From Anaeramoeba ignava (taxonomy: Eukaryota > Metamonada > Anaeramoebidae): a DNA stretch of 64,000 nt. Location: assembly GCA_028826165.1 (NCBI GenBank), contig JAPDFW010000103.1, positions 573,501-637,500 on the forward strand, in the 5' to 3' direction. This document shows positions 49,866-61,721 of the stretch, one piece after another. The notes below the pieces were generated by a model that was not told the origin of the DNA, did not search any database, and saw only the letters and a list, made by a program, of their open reading frames with translations. The position numbers and the translations under genes were made by a program. The first letter of the stretch is position 1. Every line of letters starts with the position of its first letter.

Positions 49866-51664
49866 ATGAATGAAATTATATTTTTTGGTTATAATGAATA
49901 TCCAATTCTTTTCGAAAATGAATTAGATGAAATAAAAAAACCAATTCAATTTAAATTTAAATTTGAAAATGAAAATGAAAATGAAAATGAAAATGAAAAA
50001 CAAATTAAACAAATTTCATCAGGAGATTTTTCAACAATTTTCCTTTTTAAAAATGGAAAAGCAATAGAATATTTAAAAGAAAATGATTCAAATCAAAATC
50101 CTCAAAAAATCCAAATTGAAGAAAATATTCAAAAAGTATCTGTTGGTTTTAAAAATGAAGCTATTTTAACATCAGAAGGAAATGTATTTGCCAAAGGAAA
50201 AGATATTAATCCAAATAAATTTATCAATATTTCATCATTAATTGAAGATACAAATGATAGAATAATTGAAGATATTGTTTCTGGTTTTAGCTCAATTTAC
50301 TTATTAACTTCAAATCAAAATGTTTATGGAATTGGATCAAATGTTTCTAATCAACTTGGTTTAGATTCTCAAACACTTAAAAAAACACAAAAACCAATTT
50401 TAATAATGAAAAATGTTTCTAAAATATTTTCAGGATTTTCAACATCTGTTTTTCTTTTAAATTTAAATCAAGAATTATTTGGATGTGGTTTAAATAGATA
50501 TGGTAGACTTGGATTAGGAGAATCAAGAAAAGAAGAAATAAAAATCCAAAAATTAGCCAAAATACAAAATATTCCAAAAGGCAAAATAATTGATATTCAA
50601 TCTGGATATTCACATTCAATAATGTTGATTGAAAATGAAAATCAAAATCAAAATCCAAAAAGAAAACTTTATTCATGTGGATATTCTGAATATAATGGAC
50701 TTGGCAAATATGAAAATGCTTATGAATTTACTGAAATCGAATCATCTTTATTTGAAAATGATAATATTCTTGATTTTTCTGTTGGAAGACAACATACTTT
50801 GATTTTAACTTCCAATTCAAAATTAATAGGATTTGGAAGTAATTATTTTGGCCAATTAGGAATTGGAGATACAAAATCTCAATCAACTCCAATTCAAATT
50901 GAACTTCCTAAATTAAGATTTAATGAAGATATTTCCAATTACCATGTTTCTTGTGGATTTAATAATTCATTTCTTTATTATTCTCCTTTTCTTTCTTCTT
51001 TTTCCAATCTTGAAGAAGATTTGATAAAATTATTTGAAAGAAAAGAATTTTGTGATATTTCATTTAAAACCAAAAATGGAGAAATAATTGAAGCTCATAA
51101 ATTAATATTGAAATATAGATTAAATCAAAAAAATCAAAATCAAAATGAAAAACTTCAAGAAATTATTTCAAATAAATCAATTAAAGAATCAAATCAAATA
51201 TTTGAAATGATTTATTCAAACAGAATAATAAATCCAAAATTATATTCTGAAATTAAAGAAATTATAAATTCAAATGAAAAAATAGAAGAAACAATGAAAA
51301 GAATTTAAATGAAAATGAAAATGAAAATGAAAAAGATTTTATTATTGAAAGAAAAGAAAAACAATATAAATTTCCAAAATTAATATTAATAATGAGAAGT
51401 GAATTATATCGAGGAATGTTTTTATCTGTAACAAATGATACTTCAAATAAAGTTACAGATTATAGTGAATTAAGTAATAAATCATTTCAAATATTTGAAT
51501 ATTGGATTTATTCAAATCAAATTAAAGATGAAATTGAAATTACACAAGAAATTATTAATGAACTTGATAGGGGAATTGATTATTTTCAATTAAATCAAAC
51601 AAATCCAAATTTATTTGATTTATTAATTAATAAATTTAATAATCAAAATCAAAATCAAAATTAA
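49866..51664 (+). CDS. RCC1-repeat/tandem-BTB protein, copy 1 (frameshifted)
   Basis: The open frame 49866-51308 encodes 480 aa: RCC1 blades (VYGIGSNVSNQLGLDS, LFGCGLNRYGRLGLG, FSVGRQHTLILTS, GFGSNYFGQLGIGD), then a first BTB (FCDISFKTKNGEIIEAHKLI). Compared with copies 2 and 3, four bases (TATT) are missing at about 51306, which creates a stop. The lost second BTB continues in another frame at 51308-51664 (IMRSELYRGMFLSVTNDTS), almost identical to copy 2. The layout of RCC1 plus two BTBs recalls IBtk, a substrate adaptor for cullin-3 ligases. The copy is either a truncated protein or a recent pseudogene; the well-kept 3' part argues that the break is recent, or an error. Confidence 0.75.
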
Positions 51665-51765
51665 AATTAAAATTAAAATTAAAATTAAAATTAAAATTAA
51701 AATTAAAATTAAAATTAAAATCAAAATTAAAATTAAAATTAAAATTAAAATTAAAATTAAACTAT
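51650..51765 (+). repeat. AAAATT/AAAATC repeat at the end of RCC1/BTB copy 1
   Basis: The coding (CAAAAT)n turns into AAAATT units; the stop TAA is inside the repeat. Up to 51910 only a T-rich spacer follows. Confidence 0.8.
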
Positions 51766-51910
51766 GACAGTTTTTTTTTCGTAATTGAAAAACTGAAATA
51801 ATGAAATTATTAATTTGAGTAAAAATAATTATTTTTTTTGAAAGAAAATTTTTTTTTTCATTTTTCGCCTTTTGTTTTAATTTTTATTCTTTAATTTTGA
51901 AAGGAGTTTT

Positions 51911-54900
51911 ATGGCAAATTGTTGTTCTCGTTTCTTTAAAAAAATTAATAAATGGATTGGAAGACCACAAGTACTTGATTTTGTTGGAGATGACGTTATT
52001 TGGAGATCCTTAACAATTATTCTATTTAGTACTTTTTTTCTTTTTACTTTTGGAGTTGCAATTAAATATTTACTTGAAGGATCTGAACTAAATGAAGAAG
52101 AAATTGAAATGAGGTAATTAAATCAAATATTTAAATATTCATTTAATTATTTAATTGAATTCTTCTTTTGTTTTGAATAGTTTGGATTTTTATGATTTCC
52201 CAAATGAAACAACTTTACTTTATTCACAAAATTTTCAAACAAAAGTTTGTTTTGATTTCTTTGATTTTATTTTTTAAAAAATTTAATTTGAATTTTTTCT
52301 TCTAAAATTGATTAGTTAAGAGTTTCTAAAAAATATAAATCTGATGGAATCCCTAATTGTAACATTTCTGCAAAAGCTTTTTCTTTCGATATTCCTGAAG
52401 ACGAAGTAGAGATTCAAGATTCAAGTTTAATTCAACTTCGTGATAATTTAAGAACACAAGTTGAAATTTCAGGAAATATAATTCAATTTTCAGATCAAGA
52501 TGGAATTGCTAAATTTGAAAATCTTTCAATAATAACTGGTTCATCTGAAACTGTGAAATTATTATTTTCTGCTGAATGTGGTTTTCAAGTTGATTTAAAT
52601 TTAATTGGTCCTAGTAAAAATTTTATATTTTTTTGATTTTTTGATTTAAAATTTTTTGGATTTTTGTTTTAGGTAAAAATATTACTTTAGAATCAAATTT
52701 TGATTTAGCTGAAATTCCTTTTCCTTTAACAATGATTTCAAAACGTATTTCAATTTAAAATTGTTTGTTTTTTGTTTTTGATTAATTTTGTTTTTGTTTT
52801 TGTTTTTAGTTGATGATTTTGAAATACTTAATAATGTGAGTTGGGATGCAGATTATATTAATAATAAGACATTAAATTATGGAGAAGAATTGTTGCTTAT
52901 TTTCGATTATTGGATTTTACCAGATTTTGAATATGAAACACTAGAAAATATCCCAGTTACTCTTGTTCCAGGAAATAGAACATGGAGTTGTCCTGAATAT
53001 GAATCTTATTGTAAATTCATTTTTTAATTTGAATTTGGAAATGAAATCAAAAAAGGAATTTTCTTTTTGATAATTCCAAGTTGAAAAATAACAAAGTTAA
53101 ATTCAATCCTTAATTATTAATTTTTATATTTATCTTCTGATAAAATTGTTTAATTTAGTAATCTCAAATTTGGTTTATTTTTTTCAAGATAATGATGGTT
53201 ATTCTTATAGCTATTATATATTTCTTGGATCAACATCAAGAAGAATGATTATTACAGGTTTTGCTCAAGCTCTTCAACTTAGTTATTTGTTTTGGGATGA
53301 TTATGGAGATTTTATTCTTTTTCCTGGTTATTTCATTTTGAATTTTGAAACAAATGGTTTGATTTTTCTTTTTTTAGAAAAGAAATCTCATTTCTAAATA
53401 CAAAAACAAAATTTGAAATTCAAAATAGTTTCCAAAATTGAAATTATTGAAAATGGATCTTTTAGTGTAAAAGAAGGAGAATTATTTTCAAAAACTTGGC
53501 AAATTCTTGTTACAGATAATGCAAGTAATCCTATTCAAAACAAATCTGTTTTTGCAAAAATTTCCAAACAATGTGATATTCTCATTTCAGAAAATCAATC
53601 TCCTATTAAAAATTCCAAAGTTCTTTTAAATCCTATTGCTTTTACAAATGAGTTTGGGATGTATTGTTTAAAAAATCAAATCAATTTTATTCATTTTATT
53701 TATATTTAAATTTAAATTTAAATTTTTTTTTTTGATTTTAATTTAATTTAGAGCAAATTTTTTAGATTTAAAATTTTCAGTTTTAGGATTAACAAGAAAT
53801 AATTGTTCATTTAAAATCAAATTTATTTCAGATGGATTTTCTATTGAAACTGATGATATTCGAGTTAATTCTTCTGTTTATGAAATTATTTGGATTGAAA
53901 AAATGGGAACAATCAATATTAGCGCAGATTTGAAAATTTCAAGTAATGATAAATGGTCTGTAATTCAACTCCAAGATATTTTAGGAAAAGGAATCCCAAA
54001 TAATTTAGTTTCTTTGATTTGTACAGATTTTACGTTTCAACCTTATCAATTTATAACAGATGAGAATGGATTTGCTTCTTTATATTTAAATTTTGCTTTA
54101 ATTCTCCCACAAAATTATTATCAAAATCAAATTTGTCAAGTTATTGCTGATGAAACTAAATCAGAAACAATTGAAATTGAAATTTATTTTTCCTCTAAAA
54201 TAAATCCTTATTCAATTTCCGAAATTAATATAACAAATTGGGATGAGAATATAAAATCAGGAGAATTGATAAATTGGAATATTTCTATCTATAATCATTC
54301 AGGAGATATTTTATATGAAGATTACTATTTAACTGCCTTTGTTAATCCAGGAGATTTGCCAATGGGATTTTTAATTTATCCTGAATCAGGATATTGGGAT
54401 ATTACAAATGGAGAAGGAATGATTGAAACAAGAATTTATGGAATTTCAATGAGAACTGAATTGTGTTTAGTAGTTGGACAATATTATATTCCTGATTTTG
54501 AAAATTATGATTGGAAAGAATGTTTTGAAATGAGTTTATCAAATGATATTGAAGCTGTTCAAATTTCCCATTTTCCAGATCCATATTTTAATTATACACC
54601 TAGTAAACCTTTTGGGAATGAATCAATCAAATTAAGTGTAGCAGGAAATAATATTTCTGAAAGTAATTTAACTGTTCATATTCTTGCTTTGAATTCATAT
54701 GATTATTATGGTCAACTTTTTGGAAATTCAAGTCAAAGAACAAAAAATGGAACAAATCATTTATTTGAATCTACTTATCAATTAAATGGACAAGGTTTGG
54801 ATTTTTATTTTTATTTTTATTTAAAGAAAAATAAGAATGAATTGAAATATATTTTTTTTGTGATTTAGATGAATTAATTTTAGATGATTTCGTGATAAAT

Positions 54901-57900
54901 GAGCAATCTGATTTTGATGAAAATGAGAATTATTGGAGTGATCTTGTTCCTTTTAGTTTGATGATTTTTGTAAATGGAGTTCCTGCAAATTCACAAATAG
55001 ATGTTTGTGTTTGTCAACCTCCGATAGATCTGTATTATTATTGGTATTGGAATGACTCAATTCCTTTAAAATCAGGTTATAATCAAATTGATGCTGAACA
55101 CCAACCTATTTTTCAGCTTCTCGATGAAAACGATCAACCACTTCAAGGATACTATGTTTATATTTCTATTGGTGATTGGATTGCAGAGGTTATTGATCAA
55201 GATGCGCAAGAAATAGATGAAAATCAAAAATCAGGATCATTGACAAATTTTGTAAGAAGTATTTCTCCAACTAACGAAACTGGATATACTACTTGGAATT
55301 TAGCTTTTCTTTATATTTACTTTACTGAAACTTTGGAATTCAGTTTTAATCTCCATAACTGTGAAGGATGGCTATATGCATATCAAGAAGTTAATGTTCA
55401 AATTGAGGAAGTTGATTTGAGAATATTTGATATTCCTTCTCAGGTTTTTGGTGGTCAAGTATTTGATGTTTCTCCAATAGTTATTGTTTATGATAAGAAT
55501 TCAAATCAACCCATCCCAAATAAGTATGTTTTATTGTATATGTGGGATGAAGGCTATACCGATTGGTATCATTTCGAATTTGCAAAAACAGATGAAAAAG
55601 GATTGGCAACATTTTCTTCTTTGATGGTGCCTCGAGAAATGAAATTGATAGAAATTACTCAAATCGAAATTTATTTTGAATGTGATGAATATTCCTCTGA
55701 ATATATGCAAGTAGAAGTCATTTCAAAACCAACTCATCTTTTTATCCAAAATCCTCCAACTAATAACTCAAAAATTGGATATCCTTTTCTTCTTCCAAAA
55801 CAAACAATGGAAATAAATGGGAAAAGTTATATTGGATCTGCTATTGTCCAACTTTTTGCATTCTCAAATCCAGTTTCAGGAAAAATCATCACAGCTGATG
55901 CAATTCCTCAAAATTCAGGAACTGGGAATTTAGATCCTGGAACATCATTTGAAACAACTGATGAAAATGGGATTGCTGTTTTTGATCTTCGAATGGAATC
56001 TGGTGAAAGTGGTGATTATATTTTTGAATTTTCTTTTGATGAACTTAATGCTGAAACTGATCCCATTTATTTGGTAAATCCTGTGAAAAATGTAACTGTT
56101 CAATACTCTAGTTTCCCAAATACAATTTCACAAACATTTTCAGTCACAGTTACAGTGAGTTTTGAAGAAGAAATTGATAAAAACATTTCTTTTCCAATCG
56201 AGATAATAACAAAATGCGCAGAAGCTTCTGTTACAAATGATAGTCTTGTTACAGATCTTGGAGGAAAACGAACATTGAATTCTGTGATGTTTTACGACAT
56301 TTCTGGTGTTCCTGAATGCAGAGATGAAGAGGGAAATGTAAAGGCAGATATTGCTTTCTCAGTTTTAGGAATTCAGTCAAATTTTCAACGAGTTATGCTC
56401 AAACCTCCTAATCAGATAGTTTTCACTAAAGCACTTGATTCTCTGAAAGAATCTGTTATCTTTTGGATTGTTAGTACTTGTCTTATTGTTCCTTTCTTCT
56501 TGAATTCTCCCAAAAAACATAATTTACTCACATTTATAATTACGTTTGGATTAATTGTGACTTTCGTTGTTTTGCTTCCTGGTTTGATTCCAAAAACCAA
56601 AAAAAATGATTCGAGTCAAATCATAGCTTTAGCTATTTTGGAGGGTGTTTTTGTCGCTGTTGCTCTATTCCTTTTGTTTGTTTTGATTTTAGCACGAATT
56701 TTCCCCAAATTGAGAATATGGATTGATGATACTTTTTTTGTTCATCAAAGAATTTCAAGTTATTTTTCTCTTTTCAGAAGATTACTTCCAATAGGAGGAA
56801 AAACATGTTTGAAAATGAGGGAAATTGAAAATCAACTTTTTAGAAATAAAAAGGATATTACATCAAGTGATAGTGATGATTTTGATGATATTTTGGATGA
56901 AAATACTGATCCCAAAAATGATTCCAAAATTAATGCAAATGTGGATCTTAACCAAGAACAAAAAGAAGTGAAATTTGGGGAATCAGATGATGGAATTGAA
57001 TTGGAAACTGATTCATCAATGGAAATAAATCTTGATGAAAATGAAAATGAAAAGAAAAAGAAAAAGAAAAAATCAAAACCAAAAAAAAACAAAGAAATCC
57101 AAATCCAAATTGAAAAAGAAAAGAAGGTCCAACAGAAAAAAATTTGGAGGCAAAGTATGAGAACCAAAAAAATATCTGAATTATCACAGAAAGAAGTGGA
57201 AATGGTTCTCAAAAGATCAACACGAAATTTCGAAAAGCATCAACTTATGAAAGAGTTAATGCTGCATAAAAACAGGGAAAAATGGGAAAAAAAGAAAGAA
57301 AAGAAGAGTAAATGCTCTATTTTTTGGCATTGGATTGGAAGATTATTGAAGAAATTGTTGAAAAAAATCAAAGTTAAATTTCATCACAAAAAGAATCCTC
57401 ATAAAGAATTTGAGACTTACTTTGATTTCTATTATCCTCAAAGAATGCTTACTGCTTTTTGGCTTTGGATTGTATTGGTTATCTTATTGATTTTACTTTT
57501 CACAAAATTAATCAGAAGCGCGTATTCACTAGTACAATTCTCTCGACAACAAACCATTGGAGATATTGGATATAGTCAATGTTTCAACAATAAACCGACT
57601 ATGAGCAATTATACTGATTACATTTCAATTTATGGAGTTGAATTGATTCAGCAAATTGATAAGAGTTTCACAGAAGATCGAGACCCTCTTGACAATCCGA
57701 TTTCAAAATACATATATTCCTTTTCAAGAGAGAAAATCAACACAATTCTTAATGCAGTTTCAGTTATTTCAGGAGTTGCTGTTTTATTCGCATTTGGCAT
57801 TCTTCTTTTACTTTGGAGATCAATTTTCAAATTGTATCGGAAAAGAATAATGCTTTTAAGACAAGGAAAGAAACCTTTTAAGGGATATGGATCAGTTGAT

Positions 57901-58746
57901 CCAATACAAGTCACATCCTATACAAATTTACAAGTTTGGGTTGGAGTAATTGCTTTTCTTTTTGTTTGGGTTTTTGTTTTCCTTGTATTGTTTATCATTC
58001 CAGCAATTTATTGGTTAATTTCAAAAAAATTTCTTTATGATGTTCTTCTTTATGTTTTGATTTTCTTTATTCTTGTTTTTGTTTATCAAATCTTGTTTGG
58101 GATTGTTGTTACAAAATTGATGAAAAAATATGCCACTGAAAGAAAAACAATAATTAATCGTACAATTTTCTCCATCTATGATTTCATCAAATTTTTCATG
58201 ACCATTTTCTCATCAGCAACAGAAGCAGTGAAAAAATTACTAGGAACAACAGGAGTTTCAATTTCATCTCTTTTCCGATTAGATGATCCAAAATCCTATG
58301 ATGAATCATACGCAGCAATGATGGCTATTGATCATAAAACAAACAATCCTATTTTAAGAGTTTTTGCTAATTTCTTAAAGAATTTCATTGCTTATAGAAA
58401 CAAAATGGTTCAAGAAATTTTCGCCAACAAAAAGGATGTTACAGATGAAGAATTATCAATGGCTATTTCTTATATGGATCGTCATGCTATTACTGGAGAA
58501 TTAATTATTCAAGAAAAAATGAGAAGGAAATTTTTGCTTCTTCTGACTCTTTATGCAAACAAAAGTTTAAGAAAAAATCGACAAGATGTGATTGGATTCA
58601 AAAATAAAAGAAAAAGTTTTTTTACTCAAAAAGAAATGAAGATTTGGAAACTGATCGAAGATTCCAAAAAGGACGATGATTCTATTGAATTGTTAGACAA
58701 TCAAATTAATTCTCCTTTACTTCGTAATGAAGATAATTGGAATTAA
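51911..58746 (+). CDS. large multi-pass membrane protein with giant ectodomain (9 exons, 2,063 aa)
   Basis: The exons are 51911-52113, 52181-52244, 52316-52613, 52673-52744, 52810-53010, 53159-53356, 53429-53665, 53754-54794 and 54869-58746. All are GT-AG with matching phases; exon 8's acceptor (GAG) is the weakest call. A basic N terminus precedes one TM (about 32-52). Residues about 55-1295 form an ectodomain with repeated Ig-like/MG-like beta modules marked by TDENGIAVFDL, TDEKGLATFSSL and SDQDGIAKFENL, plus many N-x-S/T sites. Three TMs follow (about 1300-1383), then a 240-residue charged cytoplasmic loop and four TMs (about 1631-1852). Predicted topology is consistent, with both ends cytosolic. 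I do not recognise the family. An adhesin or surface receptor is my inference. The last exon is richer in G+C than most of the window. Confidence 0.75.
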
Positions 58747-58764
58747 TCCAAAAAATAAAAATTA

Positions 58765-58806
58765 AAATTTCAAAAAATATTTTTTTCATTTTTTTCTTTT
58801 CCAAAA
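58765..58806 (+). promoter_or_regulatory. shared T/CATTTTT element upstream of RCC1/BTB starts
   Basis: A motif of the form TTTTTTCATTTTTTTC(T/A)TTT ends within 10 nt of the ATG in all four RCC1/BTB copies (49835-49865, 58775-58806, 61692-61721, 63594-63622). Similar CATTTTT runs precede the calmodulin-like gene (21119-21150), the USP (22425-22450) and the FN3 gene (25649-25672). It may be a start-site or 5'UTR element; this is pattern only. Confidence 0.35.
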
Positions 58807-60579
58807 ATGAATGAAATTATATTTTTTGGTTATAATGAATATCCAATTCTTTTCGAAAATGAACCAAATAAAATAATAAAACCAATTCAATTTAAATTTG
58901 AAAATGAAAATGAAAATGAAAATGAAAAACAAATTAAACAAGCTTTATTAAGTGAATTTTCAACAATTTTCCTTTTTGAAAATGGAAAAGCGATAGAATA
59001 TTCAAATGATTCAAAACAAAATCCTTCAGAAATCCAAATTGAAAATATTCAAAAAGTAACTGTTGGACATCAAAATGCAGCTATTTTAACAATAGAAGGA
59101 AATGTATTTGCTAAAGGAAGAGATATTAATCCAAATAAACCAAAAGAATTTATCAATATTTCATCATTAATTGAAGATAAAAATGATAGAGTAATTGAAG
59201 ATGTTGTTGCTGGATATAGTTCAGTTTATTTATTAACTTCAAATCAAAATGTTTATGGAATTGGTTCAAATCTTTCTAATCAACTTGGTTTAGATTCTGA
59301 AACACTTAAAAAAACAGAAAAACCAATTTTAATGATGAAAAATGTTTCTAAAATATTTTCAGGATTTTCAACATTTGCTTTTCTTTTAAATTCAAATCAA
59401 GAATTATTTGGATGCGGATTTAATAAATTTGGTAGACTTGGATTAGAAACCAAAGAAACAAAAATCAAAAAATTAACCAAAATCCAAAATATTCCAAAAG
59501 GTAAAATAATTGATATTCAATGTGGATATTCACATTCAATAATGTTGATTGAAGATGAAGATGAAGATCAAAATCCAAAAAGAAAACTTTATTCATGTGG
59601 ATATTCTCAATATAATGGACTTGGCAAAAATGAGCATACTTATGAATTTACTGAAATCAAATCATCTTTATTTGGAAATGATAATATTATTCTTGATTTT
59701 TCTGTTGGAAGACAACATACTTTGATTTTAACAACTAAAGGAAAATTGATCGTATTTGGGAATAATGAATTTGGCCAATTAGGAACTGGAGATACAAAAT
59801 CTCAATCAATTCCAATTCAAATTGAACTTCCTAAATTAAGATTTAATGAAAATATTTCCAATTATCATGTTTCTTGTGGATTTAATAATTCATTTCTTTA
59901 TTATTCTCCTTTTCTTTCTTCTTTTTCCAATCTTGAAGAAGATTTGATAAAACTATTTAGAAGAAAAGAATTTTGTGATATTTCATTTAAAACAGAAAAT
60001 GGAGAAATAATCAAAGCTCATAAATTAATATTGAAATATAGATTAAATCAAAATCAAAATCAAAATCAAAATGAAAAACTTCAAGAAATTATTTCAAAAA
60101 AATCAATTAAAGAATCAAATCAAATATTTGAAATGATTTATTCAAACAATTCCAAAATAAATCCAATTTTATATTCAGAAATTAAAGAAATTATAAATTC
60201 CAATGAAAAAATTGAAGAAACAATGAAAAAAATTTATTTAAATGAAAATGAAAATGAAAAAGATTTTATAATTGAAAGAAAAGAAAAACAATATAAATTT
60301 CCAAAATTAATATTAATAATGAGAAGTGAATTATATCGAGGAATGTTTTTATCTGTAACAAATGATACTTCAAATAAAGTTACAGATTATAGTGAATTAA
60401 GTAATAAATCATTTCAAATATTTGAATATTGGATTTATTCAAATCAAATTAAAGATGAAATTGAAATTACACAAGAAATTATTAATGAACTTGATAGGGG
60501 AATTGATTATTTTCAATTAAATCAAACAAATCCAAATTTATTTGATTTATTAATTAAGAAATTTAATAATCAAAATTAA
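58807..60579 (+). CDS. RCC1-repeat/tandem-BTB protein, copy 2 (590 aa, intact)
   Basis: A single exon starts 60 bp after the membrane-protein stop. It begins MNEIIFFGYNEYPILFENE, identical to copy 1. RCC1 blades span about 100-380, including IIDIQCGYSHSIMLIE and FGNNEFGQLGTGD. BTB-1 begins at FCDISFKTENGEIIKAHKL. An N/E/Q-rich link follows, then BTB-2 at DFIIERKEKQYKFPKLILIM, RSELYRGMF and SFQIFEYWIYSNQ. No ankyrin repeats are present, unlike animal IBtk. The protein ends FNNQN, and the stop is the first TAA of the downstream AAAATY repeat. Confidence 0.85.
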   Translation: MNEIIFFGYNEYPILFENEPNKIIKPIQFKFENENENENEKQIKQALLSEFSTIFLFENGKAIEYSNDSKQNPSEIQIENIQKVTVGHQNAAILTIEGNVFAKGRDINPNKPKEFINISSLIEDKNDRVIEDVVAGYSSVYLLTSNQNVYGIGSNLSNQLGLDSETLKKTEKPILMMKNVSKIFSGFSTFAFLLNSNQELFGCGFNKFGRLGLETKETKIKKLTKIQNIPKGKIIDIQCGYSHSIMLIEDEDEDQNPKRKLYSCGYSQYNGLGKNEHTYEFTEIKSSLFGNDNIILDFSVGRQHTLILTTKGKLIVFGNNEFGQLGTGDTKSQSIPIQIELPKLRFNENISNYHVSCGFNNSFLYYSPFLSSFSNLEEDLIKLFRRKEFCDISFKTENGEIIKAHKLILKYRLNQNQNQNQNEKLQEIISKKSIKESNQIFEMIYSNNSKINPILYSEIKEIINSNEKIEETMKKIYLNENENEKDFIIERKEKQYKFPKLILIMRSELYRGMFLSVTNDTSNKVTDYSELSNKSFQIFEYWIYSNQIKDEIEITQEIINELDRGIDYFQLNQTNPNLFDLLIKKFNNQN

Positions 60580-61690
60580 AATCAAAATTAAAATCAAAAT
60601 TAAAATCAAAATTAAAATCAAAATCAAAATTAAAATCAAAATCAAAATTAAAATTAAAATCAAAATTAAAATTAAAATCAAAATTAAAATCAAAATTAAA
60701 ATTAAAATCAAAATTAAAATTAAAATTAAAATTAAAATTAAAATTAAAATTAAAATCAAAATTAAAATTAAAATTAAAATTAAAATTAAAATCAATATTA
60801 AAATTAAAATTAAAATCAAAATTAAAATCAAAATCAAAATTAAAATCAAAATTAAAATCAAAATCAAAATTAAAATTAAAATTAAAATCAAAATTAAAAT
60901 TAAAATCAAAATTAAAATTAAAATTAAAATCAAAATCAAAATTAAAATTAAAATTAAAATTAAAATTAAAATTAAAATCAAAATCAAAATTAAAATTAAA
61001 ATTAAAATTAAAATTAAAATTAAAATCAAAATCAAAATTAAAATCAAAATCAAAATTAAAATCAAAATTAAAATTAAAATTAAAATTAAAATCAAAATTC
61101 AAAATTCAAAATTAAAATCAAAATTAAAATTAAAATTAAAATTAAAATTAAAATTAAAATCAAAATTCAAAATTAAAATCAAAATTAAAATCAAAATCAA
61201 AAATTAAAATTAAAATTAAAATTAAAATTAAAATTAAAATCAAAATCAAAATCAAAATTAAAATTAAAATTAAAAATCAATATTAAAATTAAAATTAAAA
61301 ATTAAAATTAAAATTAAAATCAAAATTAAAAATCAAAATTAAAATTAAAATTAAAAATCAAAAATTAAAATTAAAAATTAAAATTAAAATCAAAATCAAA
61401 ATTAAAATCAAAATCAATATCAAAATTTAAATTAAAATTAAAAATTAAAATTAAAATTAAAATTAAAATTAAAATTAAAATTAAAATTAAAATTAAAATC
61501 AAAATTAAAATCAAAATTAAAATTAAAATTAAAATTAAAATTAAAATTAAAATTAAAATCAAAATTAAAATTAAAATCAAAATCAAAATTAAAATAAAAA
61601 TTAAAATCAAAATTAAAATTAAAATTAAAATTAAAATCAAAATTAAAATTAAAATTAAAATTAAAATTAAAATTAAAATTAAAATTTAAA
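60562..61690 (+). repeat. AAAATT/AAAATC hexanucleotide array between RCC1/BTB copies 2 and 3
   Basis: About 1.13 kb, roughly 185 units, begins in the last codons of copy 2 and ends 30 bp before the start of copy 3. Occasional AAATTC or phase slips (extra A) break it into blocks. There is no G on plus. The long I-L and N-F minus-strand frames are artefacts. Confidence 0.9.
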
Positions 61691-61721
61691 AAATCATTTT
61701 TTCATTTTTTTCATTTCAAAA

